From: Acidobacteriota bacterium
Lineage (GTDB): Bacteria; Acidobacteriota; Terriglobia; Acidiferrales; UBA7541
Direction: 5' to 3'
DNA: 5,825 nt
Assembly (NCBI GenBank): GCA_003133505.1
Contig: PKXT01000087.1
Location: 1,273 to 7,097 of the forward strand
Shown here: one piece after another, positions 1-5,825 of the stretch
How positions within the stretch are numbered: the stretch's first letter is position 1
Layout of the letters: each line of letters begins with the position of its first letter
Program-made: the position numbers and the translations under genes
Notes under the pieces: generated by a model
What the model saw: only the letters and a program-made list of their open reading frames with translations
Database searches by the model: none
What the model was told of the DNA's origin: nothing

Positions 1-2
1 TC

Positions 3-1316
3 GCTTATGCCAATGAGCATTATTCTTCCGGAATTCCGGGTTGGAAGTCCGATCGCGGCCGCATTTACATCACTTGGGGTAAGCCGGATGAAATTGAGGC
101 CCATGACGGCGGCGGTAGCTATGACCGGCCCATGGATCAGGGGGGCGGCCAGACGGAAACATATCCATTCGAAGATTGGCGCTACCGCTATTTGGAGGGC
201 ATCGGCGAAAACGTGGAGTTGGAATTCGTTGATCCAAGCATGAGTGGGGAGTTTCACCTGACCACGGATCCTAGTGAAAAAGACGCCCTGTTATACACCC
301 CTAATGGCGGATTGACGGAAGCGGAGTCCCAAGGGCTCTCGTCGAAAACGGCTCGATTTAATAATACCGACGGCTCCCACCAGGCGCTCCCCATCGGGAT
401 GCGGCCCGCCGAGGACGATGAATTTTCGCGATTGGATTTATACGCCAAGATTGAGCAGGCGCCACCTGTAAAATTCAAGGATCTGGAAGCTGTGGTGTCT
501 TCGCGCCTTATTCGCAATCAGGTTAATTTTGACTACCGGTTTGATTTTCTTAAGGTGACCGACGATACGGACCTGGTGCCCATCACCGTACAGATACCCA
601 ATAAGCAGCTCAGCTTCCAGGAAAAAGATGGTGTCCAGACCGCGGCTCTGAATTTATTCGCTCGAATTACCAGTCCGAGCGGCCGGGTGGTGCAGACCTT
701 CGAGGACACGGTGAATCACGCGGTGCCTGATGCCCTTCTTCAACAGTCCCTAAAGGGCTTTTCGATCTATCAGAAAGCGGTCCCCTTGCGCCCGGGCCTG
801 TACCGCCTCGATCTGGTGATTAAGGACGTGAATAGCGGAAACGTTGGCGCGGTTAATACTCGCTTGGCCGTGCCCCGATACGATGATGATCAGCTTGCCT
901 CGAGCACACTGATTGTGGCCGACGAAATGCAACGGGTGTCCGCGCACGATATTGGTGTGGGCCAATTCGTCCTCGGAGACATGAAGGTGCGGCCCAAGCT
1001 GGATCCGGTGTTCACTCCTGACCAGCACATGGGGCTCTTTTTACAGGTCTATAATCTAAAAGTGGATGAAAAAACCCATAAGGCCAACGCATCGATAGAA
1101 TACCGGGTGATGAAAGATAAAACACCGGTACTAAAATTTCAACAGTCGAGCGATAAGCTGGGCCAGCACGGTCAAGAGCTCACCCTTGAGGACGGGCTGA
1201 CCCTGAATGCGCTCACACCTGGGAATTACCGAATCGAAGTCGCTATCACCGATAATATCTCGAAGCAGACCATTACGCCGTCGTCCAGCTTTACTGTAAA
1301 GGCGGCGTCGAAATAA
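3..1316 (+). CDS. GWxTD domain-containing protein (5' partial)
   Basis: The reading frame is open from the left edge to a TAA at 1314-1316 (437 codons visible), so the true start lies upstream. The internal ATG at 132 is not the start, because the conserved domain already reads through 3-131. Visible residues 1-95 hold the end of a GWxTD domain: GWKSD at about 13-17 (Ser replaces the usual Thr), then RGRIYITWGKPDEI at 18-31, and an aromatic-rich WRYRYLEGIG block near 59-68 followed by an FVDP segment. The rest is predicted all-beta, with Ig-like strand patterns such as PGLYRLDLVIKD (about 264-275) and LTPGNYRIEVAITD (about 404-417). No TM segment is seen in the visible part; the signal peptide, if any, is off the edge. 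Proteins of this family occur in Acidobacteriota and Bacteroidota and are thought to act in the cell envelope, but their biochemical role is unknown. It sits just upstream of the barrel-like gene, so co-transcription is likely. Confidence 0.9.
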   Translation, partial: AYANEHYSSGIPGWKSDRGRIYITWGKPDEIEAHDGGGSYDRPMDQGGGQTETYPFEDWRYRYLEGIGENVELEFVDPSMSGEFHLTTDPSEKDALLYTPNGGLTEAESQGLSSKTARFNNTDGSHQALPIGMRPAEDDEFSRLDLYAKIEQAPPVKFKDLEAVVSSRLIRNQVNFDYRFDFLKVTDDTDLVPITVQIPNKQLSFQEKDGVQTAALNLFARITSPSGRVVQTFEDTVNHAVPDALLQQSLKGFSIYQKAVPLRPGLYRLDLVIKDVNSGNVGAVNTRLAVPRYDDDQLASSTLIVADEMQRVSAHDIGVGQFVLGDMKVRPKLDPVFTPDQHMGLFLQVYNLKVDEKTHKANASIEYRVMKDKTPVLKFQQSSDKLGQHGQELTLEDGLTLNALTPGNYRIEVAITDNISKQTITPSSSFTVKAASK

Positions 1317-1321
1317 GGCGC

Positions 1322-1328
1322 GGGGAGG
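1322..1328 (+). promoter_or_regulatory. Strong ribosome binding site of the barrel-protein gene
   Basis: GGGGAGG is a strong Shine-Dalgarno match in the short gap after the GWxTD stop codon. It lies 10 nt before ATG 1339 and 4 nt before an in-frame TTG at 1333. The ATG is favoured because ATG is much the commoner start codon and 4 nt is short spacing, but the TTG (two extra residues) cannot be excluded. Confidence 0.7.
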
Positions 1329-1338
1329 TGGCTTGACC

Positions 1339-3105
1339 ATGTTGCGTAAATTGCTGATTTCGGTTCCGGCGTTAGTGCTGGCGCCCCTCTTGTGGGTTCA
1401 CAACTGCGCGGCGCAGTCGGCGGGGCGAATTGCGGGGTCGGTCGTGGATGCTTCCGGAACGCCGCAGATGGGCGCAACCGTTTCCATCGAGCCTGAGGAA
1501 GTGGCTGGGTCCTTGGATGCTCGCGTTTTCACCGACGCCCGGGGACGGTTCCTTAGCGTGCCGCTGGCCGCTGGATTGTATAGCGTTAATGTGACCCTGG
1601 CTGGATTTCTGCCCTCCCTCGAACAACACGTAAATGTGGATCAATTGCGCACTACCGTTTTGCGAGTGAGAATGGGGACAGCGTTCGCATCGTTGGAAAG
1701 ATCCGGGGCGCGGACAGCAAATGGCCCTCCATCCCAGCGTTCAGACGATGCGGACGACTGGACTTGGGTGTTGCGGGGCGCCACGGTTAGCCGCCCTATA
1801 TTGAGATGGAGCGATGACGAGGTGGAGGGCGGCGAGGAAAGCTCCAGCGGGAGGAATAGCCAACAGCCACGCGCTGAACTTGCCGTATCAGCGGGTACTT
1901 ACCAGCCTGGCTCGATTACGAATTTTTCCGAGGCTCCGACCACCAGCTTTGCCTATGATATGAACCTGGGTACGGTCGGGCATCTCCTGATGGCTGGCGC
2001 CTTTAGCTACATCGATCAGGCGCCCGCCGGCGGATTCGACACGCTGTGGGTGCAACAAGGCGGCCTGCTGGGAGGGGAAACCGTTACAGGCGTGGTATTC
2101 CGGCAATCCGAGCTCGGCCCGGATGGCTCGACGTTCCGCGGCATGCGCCTTACTCGTCAATCGCAGATGGCCCTCGGTGATCGTTTAAGCCTGCGTTACG
2201 GTGGCGAAATGGTGCTGGCTGATCTGAACGGATTTACCTCTTCCTTGCGTCCTAATGTGGAGATTACCACCCGGATTGCTTCACAGTGGCGGGCCAGATT
2301 CATTTTAGACAGCCGGCCTTGGGCTGACGGCGTTCCACCAGCCAGTGGGGAGCCCCCCCCTGCGCGCGATGGAGTCGCGGATGATAGTTCGCTGCAATCT
2401 GCTTTGATTTCCTTGAATTCATTTCCTGCTCTCCTCGAAAAGGACAACCGCCCCGTGCTGCAGGCTGGATGGCATGAGGAAGCGGCTGTCGAGCGCCGAA
2501 TAGGCCAGTCTGGTGACTTGATTGGGGCAGCCTTTCATGATCAGGCCGCCGATTCGGCAGTATTTGGCGAGGGTTCCCTCCCCGGTGGCAATCTCTTGCC
2601 GGATTATTTTTCGAACGGATTCGCTTACGACGCGGGATCCTCCGGTTCGTGGGGCGCGCGAGTTGTTTATCGCCAAAAGATTGGCGGCAGTACTGACGTT
2701 AGTTTCCTATACACATGGGCTGGCGTTCTCGCTCCCGGTACCGCCATCTCAACCAGTGACTTATCGAACCTACTGGCTACCCGTTATCGCCACAGCGCAG
2801 GAGCACGTATTTCCGCAAAGGCTCCACGAACCGGTACCCGGGTAACCGCGGGTTACGTATGGGTGAGCGGGCCTGCGGTTGGGCGTATAGATCCATACGG
2901 CGAGGCGTCCTACGGATTCGATCCGTTCCTGAGTTTCGCAATTCATCAACCGCTTCCCACCTTTTTTCCAGGACATATGATGCTGGTTGCCGATGTAAGC
3001 AACCTCTTAGCCCAGGGATACGTCCCAATCTCGACCCCAGACGGACAAGTCTTATTGATTCCGGCTTTCCGAGCCTTTCAGGGCGGCGTAAGCTTTCAAT
3101 TCTAA
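1339..3105 (+). CDS. Exported carboxypeptidase-regulatory-like domain / outer-membrane barrel protein (TonB-receptor-like, no plug)
   Basis: This encodes about 588 aa (590 if TTG 1333 is used; residues here are numbered from that TTG). An N-terminal signal peptide has basic RK at 5-6, a hydrophobic core at about 7-22 and a likely signal peptidase I site CAA|Q after residue 27. Residues about 31-113 form a CarboxypepD_reg-like beta sandwich (GRIAGSVVDASGTP, then TDARGRF and LAAGLYSVNVTLAGF). A low-complexity linker follows, containing WTWVLRGATVSRPILRW at 143-159, a segment resembling acidobacterial TonB-receptor-like proteins. From about 180 to the end, alternating-strand, Gly/aromatic-rich sequence resembles an outer-membrane beta-barrel, and the protein ends in Phe (GGVSFQF), typical of outer-membrane proteins. 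No TonB box or plug domain is recognisable and the length is well below a classical TonB-dependent receptor, so active TonB-driven transport is doubtful. The gene lies 22 nt after the GWxTD stop, implying one operon. Barrel identity is inferred from pattern; the substrate is unknown. Confidence 0.85.
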   Translation: MLRKLLISVPALVLAPLLWVHNCAAQSAGRIAGSVVDASGTPQMGATVSIEPEEVAGSLDARVFTDARGRFLSVPLAAGLYSVNVTLAGFLPSLEQHVNVDQLRTTVLRVRMGTAFASLERSGARTANGPPSQRSDDADDWTWVLRGATVSRPILRWSDDEVEGGEESSSGRNSQQPRAELAVSAGTYQPGSITNFSEAPTTSFAYDMNLGTVGHLLMAGAFSYIDQAPAGGFDTLWVQQGGLLGGETVTGVVFRQSELGPDGSTFRGMRLTRQSQMALGDRLSLRYGGEMVLADLNGFTSSLRPNVEITTRIASQWRARFILDSRPWADGVPPASGEPPPARDGVADDSSLQSALISLNSFPALLEKDNRPVLQAGWHEEAAVERRIGQSGDLIGAAFHDQAADSAVFGEGSLPGGNLLPDYFSNGFAYDAGSSGSWGARVVYRQKIGGSTDVSFLYTWAGVLAPGTAISTSDLSNLLATRYRHSAGARISAKAPRTGTRVTAGYVWVSGPAVGRIDPYGEASYGFDPFLSFAIHQPLPTFFPGHMMLVADVSNLLAQGYVPISTPDGQVLLIPAFRAFQGGVSFQF

Positions 3106-3124
3106 ATTTTATTATATTATTTAT

Positions 3125-3144
3125 GGAATGTAATATTCCTTTTT
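3125..3144 (+). terminator. Weak candidate rho-independent terminator after the barrel gene
   Basis: GGAAT (3125-3129) and ATTCC (3135-3139) form a perfect 5-bp stem with a 5-nt loop, followed directly by TTTTT (3140-3144), 19 nt after the stop codon. Position and U-tract fit an intrinsic terminator, but the stem is short and AT-rich, so termination may be inefficient or absent. Confidence 0.35.
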
Positions 3145-3171
3145 ATGTATTGTTGTCTTAGGTGAAACCAA

Positions 3172-3199
3172 TTGATCGGATAACTACAATTATTGTAAT
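3172..3199 (+). promoter_or_regulatory. Candidate sigma70-type promoter for the kinase gene
   Basis: TTGATC (3172-3177; 4 of 6 matches to TTGACA) and TGTAAT (3194-3199; 5 of 6 matches to TATAAT) are separated by 16 nt. Transcription would start near 3206, giving a leader of about 90 nt before GTG 3296. AT-rich DNA produces such matches by chance, so this is a reasonable but unproven call. Confidence 0.4.
3185..3197. repeat. Perfect inverted repeat TACAAT-T-ATTGTA, possible operator
   Basis: Two 6-nt arms (3185-3190 and 3192-3197) are exact reverse complements around a single T. The palindrome occupies the spacer and overlaps the first four bases of the candidate -10 element at 3194-3199, the place expected for a repressor operator. 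A shorter AATTG/CAATT pair (3170-3174 and 3187-3191) overlaps it. No regulator is identified. Confidence 0.35.
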
Positions 3200-3219
3200 A
3201 GCTTATAGCTTTACAGCTT
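3198..3219 (+). repeat. Tandem ATAGCTT heptamers
   Basis: ATAGCTT occurs twice head to tail (3198-3204, 3205-3211) and is followed by the related TACAGCTT (3212-3219), placing AGCTT three times at 7- and 8-nt steps. They lie at and just after the candidate -10 element. They may be slippage products or binding sites; no function can be assigned. Confidence 0.4.
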
Positions 3220-3236
3220 TCCGTTTTTGGAAGGCT
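3215..3236 (+). promoter_or_regulatory. Hairpin in the presumed kinase mRNA leader
   Basis: AGCTTTCC (3215-3222) pairs with GGAAGGCT (3229-3236) over 8 bp, including one G-U pair, closing the loop GTTTTT. A further 5-bp pairing, CGTGC (3238-3242) with GCACG (3271-3275), could stack next to it. No poly-U run follows the stem, so it is not a normal intrinsic terminator. It does not match a riboswitch class I recognise. Confidence 0.35.
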
Positions 3237-3295
3237 ACGTGCTTTAAATGAAACCTTAGAAATTACTCGGGCACGCGGGACAATTGAGTTCGAAG

Positions 3296-5825
3296 GTGAA
3301 GGACAGCCTTAGCTTCCGATTTAGCGCCGTTCTGCTTGCGTTGGTGACGCTGGCTGCGGTTGTGTTCGGGGTACTCAACTTCCAGCAGCGATCGCGTTTC
3401 ATCACTCCGGATGACGGCATATCTTGGTTTGATTCCGCCGCTGGCGTCGAAGCCCGTTACGTTGCTCCGAATTCTCCCGGCGAGCGCGCGGGGATACGCG
3501 ACGGAGACGTCGTCGAAGCTTTGGACGGGGTTCCAGTCCACACCGCCACTCAGGTCACGCGGCGGTTATGGCAGACGGGAGTATGGATCGAAGCGCGATA
3601 CACGCTCCTCCGCGCTGGCGAACCGATTGACGTCCGCCTGATTACCGCACCGGCTGAAAAACCCACCTCGATTGAAAATTTCCTTCGCATCGTTGGCCTG
3701 CTTTACCTGTTTATCGGCGCGTTTATTTTCATTCGCCGGTGGAACGCTCTGCGCACTCTGCACTTTTACATTTTTTGCCTGGTATCGTTTGTCCTATATT
3801 TCTTCCATTACAGCGGAAAGCTCAACGGTTTCGACTGGATCATTTACTGGGCCAATGAAGTAGCACTCTTGCTGCAGCCGGCATTGCTGGTCCACTTTGC
3901 GCTCGTATTTCCGGAAAAACGCCGGAATCTGCGCTGGTGGCTCATGGGCGTTTATTCTGTGCCGGCGGCCCTCCTCCTGCTGCACATTAGCGTGGCCACC
4001 CAAACGCTCGACCTGCTGCCATCCATTGGCAATCGCCACATTCTCGATCAGCGGGAACTGGTTTACCTGGGCGTTTATTTTCTCGCCGCCGCGCTCATAT
4101 TTCTTGGCAGCTTCCTGCGAACGCCCAGTGGGGCGTTGCGCCAGCAACTGAAGTGGGTAACTGGGGGCACGTTTGCGGGAATCCTCCCCTTCCTCTGCTT
4201 TTACATTTTGCCCTACGCGCTCGGCGGCACGCCGTCGGGTTGGATGGAGGCTTCGGCTCTTTCGCTGTGCTTGATTCCGCTGTGTTTTGGGTACGCCATC
4301 ATTCGCTACCGTTTGATGGACGTGGACATTATCTTCAAGCGCGGCCTAGCCTATACCTTTGCCACCGGCGCGGTTGTGGGGATCTACTTCGCGCTCGTCG
4401 CGGTAATTGGTGAGCTTTTCCACACGGCTCTGCCCAGCGGACCGGGCGCGGCCATTGTCGCGATCGTAGTGGCCGCATTTCTATTTCAACCATTGCGGGA
4501 TTGGGTGCAAGCACATCTGGACCGCTTTTTCTACCGGGAGCGCCTGGATTACCGGCGCACCTTGATGGAATTTGGTAAGGCGCTCACCCACAAGACGCAC
4601 CTCGATCCCCTGCTGGGTTCCGTGCTCGAGCGAATTTCCAGCACCCTTCTCGTGGATCGCGCGGCCATTTTTCTGGAGGCGAAAGGAACTGCTGGCTGGC
4701 TTCTGACGCGCTCTCTGGGAGTACATTATGAGTCGCCCCTGGACTTGCACTTCCTCGACCGCACGCGTGAACGGTTCGATGGCGGTTGCCTTTTCTTCGA
4801 GTCCGGTCGGGGTACCGAGGAAACTGAATCCGTTCGCCGCACCCTCGATCAATTGGGGCTGCATTACTTTGTGCCCTGCCGTTTCCATGACCGCACCGTG
4901 GCCGTGCTGGGATTGGGCAAAACCCGTGATGGCGAATATCTTTCCAGCGAGGATGTGGAATTGGTCTCCGCAATAGCCGGTCATTTAGCCGTCGGAATTG
5001 AAAACTCGCGGCTGTACCAATCGCTCGAGGAAAAGGCCGGCGAGATTGAACGGCTGAAAGACTTCAGTGAAAACATCGTGGCCTCTCTAAGCGTGGGCGT
5101 GCTGACTGCCGGGCTCGACGACAAGATCGAATCGTGGAACCCGCAGATTGGCGAGATGCTGGAGTGTCCCTCCAGTGAAGCCATAGGGCGCCCGCTCGCT
5201 GAAGTATTGCCCCTGGAGCTTTCAGCGGATCTGGCTTCGCAGGGATTGGAAACCCCGGTAAGCGGCGTTTACCGGTATCGGCTCGCACTGCCCAGCAAGC
5301 GCACGCTGGTAGCCAACGTATCCGTGGCGCCGTTGCAGGGCAAATCCGGCGAGCGCATTGGCCGGCTCATACTGATCGACGACATCACTCAACGCGTGCG
5401 AATGGAAGATCAGATGCTCCAAACCGAGAAGCTGACTTCCCTCGGCCTGCTTGCTGCCGGCGTGGCTCACGAAGTGAATACTCCGCTGGCGGTGATATCT
5501 AACTACATCCAGATGCTCGCAAAGCAGATTCCCGCGGAAGATGCTAAGCAATTAACGATTGACAAGATTGTCCGGCAAACTTTCCGCGCCAGCGAAATTG
5601 TGAATAATCTCCTGAATTTCTCTCGAACCGGCGGCGCGGAGTTCCGCGAAGTGGATTTGAATGCCCTGCTGGACGAGACGTTGTTGCTGGTGCAGCACCC
5701 CATGAAAACCGCCAAGGTAACAACCCTGCGGAATTATGGCGCTGACCTGCCGCTGGTGGTGGGTTCGCCGAACAGGCTCCAGCAGGTTTTTCTGAATTTC
5801 TTCCTGAACGCGCGCGACGCCATGC
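3296..5825 (+). CDS. PDZ-10TM-GAF-PAS sensor histidine kinase (3' partial)
   Basis: The frame is open from a TAG at 3257 to the right edge; 843 residues are visible from GTG 3296. A TTG at 3284 (MSSKVKDS) is the alternative start; neither has a strong ribosome binding site. Domains: TM1 about 11-28; PDZ about 40-118 (GVEARYVAPNSPGERAGIRDGD then VVEALDGVPV); nine more hydrophobic helices near 129-146, 153-171, 183-204, 213-233, 255-274, 287-308, 318-336, 353-373 and 382-400. Basic loops (RRWNALR, PEKRRNLRW, RTPSGALRQQLK, RYRLMDV) alternate as the positive-inside rule predicts, putting PDZ in the periplasm and the C-terminus in the cytoplasm. GAF spans about 423-570, PAS about 586-696 ending in DIT, then a signalling helix. 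HisKA has the H-box AGVAHEVNTPLAVI, with phospho-acceptor His725 (codon 5468-5470). The ATPase domain begins with N-box FLNFFLNARDAM (Asn838); the G boxes lie beyond the edge. The H-box resembles NtrB/AtoS-type kinases, so a sigma54-type response regulator may follow. Ligand unknown. Confidence 0.92.
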   Translation, partial: MKDSLSFRFSAVLLALVTLAAVVFGVLNFQQRSRFITPDDGISWFDSAAGVEARYVAPNSPGERAGIRDGDVVEALDGVPVHTATQVTRRLWQTGVWIEARYTLLRAGEPIDVRLITAPAEKPTSIENFLRIVGLLYLFIGAFIFIRRWNALRTLHFYIFCLVSFVLYFFHYSGKLNGFDWIIYWANEVALLLQPALLVHFALVFPEKRRNLRWWLMGVYSVPAALLLLHISVATQTLDLLPSIGNRHILDQRELVYLGVYFLAAALIFLGSFLRTPSGALRQQLKWVTGGTFAGILPFLCFYILPYALGGTPSGWMEASALSLCLIPLCFGYAIIRYRLMDVDIIFKRGLAYTFATGAVVGIYFALVAVIGELFHTALPSGPGAAIVAIVVAAFLFQPLRDWVQAHLDRFFYRERLDYRRTLMEFGKALTHKTHLDPLLGSVLERISSTLLVDRAAIFLEAKGTAGWLLTRSLGVHYESPLDLHFLDRTRERFDGGCLFFESGRGTEETESVRRTLDQLGLHYFVPCRFHDRTVAVLGLGKTRDGEYLSSEDVELVSAIAGHLAVGIENSRLYQSLEEKAGEIERLKDFSENIVASLSVGVLTAGLDDKIESWNPQIGEMLECPSSEAIGRPLAEVLPLELSADLASQGLETPVSGVYRYRLALPSKRTLVANVSVAPLQGKSGERIGRLILIDDITQRVRMEDQMLQTEKLTSLGLLAAGVAHEVNTPLAVISNYIQMLAKQIPAEDAKQLTIDKIVRQTFRASEIVNNLLNFSRTGGAEFREVDLNALLDETLLLVQHPMKTAKVTTLRNYGADLPLVVGSPNRLQQVFLNFFLNARDAM

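Larger units (their letters stand above)
3106..3295. other. AT-rich intergenic regulatory region
   Basis: These 190 nt between the barrel gene and the kinase gene are visibly much richer in A and T than the flanking genes. No convincing small gene is seen. The region contains a weak terminator-like hairpin, a candidate promoter, a 13-nt palindrome, tandem heptamers and a leader hairpin, each listed separately. This suggests the kinase is transcribed from its own promoter rather than only by read-through. Confidence 0.6.

Noticed and set aside
1396..1422. Cys25 of the barrel-like protein as a lipoprotein cysteine
   Set aside because: The residues before it (VHN) do not fit a lipobox, whereas CAA|Q fits signal peptidase I cleavage.
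2859..3161. Small + strand open frame overlapping the end of the barrel gene and running into the intergenic region
   Set aside because: Most of it is an out-of-frame reading of the barrel gene, with no convincing ribosome binding site and no recognisable protein features; the in-frame barrel sequence ends as expected for an outer-membrane protein.
3163..3255. TGAAACC repeated at 3163-3169 and 3249-3255, and CAATTG at 3169-3174 and 3281-3286
   Set aside because: These are short, widely spaced and expected by chance in AT-rich DNA; no regular array or symmetry links them.
3106..3295. Known riboswitch, tRNA or small RNA gene in the intergenic gap
   Set aside because: No conserved riboswitch core or tRNA cloverleaf is recognisable, and there is no strong terminator at the right end; only short hairpins are visible.
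4481..4984. Antisense open frame of 167 codons on the - strand
   Set aside because: It lies wholly inside the kinase gene, opposite its GAF-coding part, and its translation shows no recognisable domain. The + strand frame has clear conserved motifs throughout.
1..5825. Mobile element, CRISPR array or defence system
   Set aside because: No transposase, recombinase, nuclease, regularly spaced repeats or terminal inverted repeats are seen; all coding space is taken by three ordinary envelope/signalling genes.

Overview
The window looks like chromosomal DNA from a member of the Acidobacteriota. This rests on gene content, not on a marker gene. A GWxTD-domain protein is followed by a carboxypeptidase-regulatory-domain/outer-membrane-barrel protein carrying a segment of the type WTWVLRGATVSRPILRW, and then by a PDZ-containing membrane histidine kinase. 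This style of proteins is familiar from soil acidobacteria. Coding DNA is moderately GC-rich. All three genes are on the + strand, and no RNA gene, mobile element, CRISPR array or integration site was found.

Layout: (1) Positions 3-1316 hold the 3' part of a GWxTD-domain gene whose start lies off the left edge. (2) After a 16-22 nt gap with a strong GGGGAGG ribosome binding site, 1339-3105 encodes an exported protein of about 588 aa. It has a signal peptide, one CarboxypepD_reg-like beta domain and a probable outer-membrane beta-barrel ending in Phe, but no TonB plug. Genes 1 and 2 almost certainly form one operon. (3) Positions 3106-3295 are a markedly AT-rich intergenic region. It holds a weak terminator-like hairpin, a candidate sigma70-type promoter overlapped by a perfect 13-nt palindrome, tandem ATAGCTT heptamers and a hairpin in the presumed leader. 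(4) From 3296 to the right edge runs a large open reading frame (843 codons visible, no stop) starting with GTG. It encodes a multi-domain sensor kinase: TM helix, periplasmic PDZ, nine further TM helices, GAF, PAS, HisKA and the beginning of the ATPase domain.

How they may work together: genes 1 and 2 are envelope proteins (periplasmic/secreted and outer membrane) of unknown exact role. The kinase has an envelope-facing PDZ domain and may monitor envelope or periplasmic protein state, probably signalling to a response regulator beyond the right edge. The functional link between the operon and the kinase is inferred from adjacency only. No clearly new system is evident. The most unusual points are the PDZ-10TM-GAF-PAS kinase architecture, the plug-less barrel protein paired with GWxTD, and the compact regulatory region between them.
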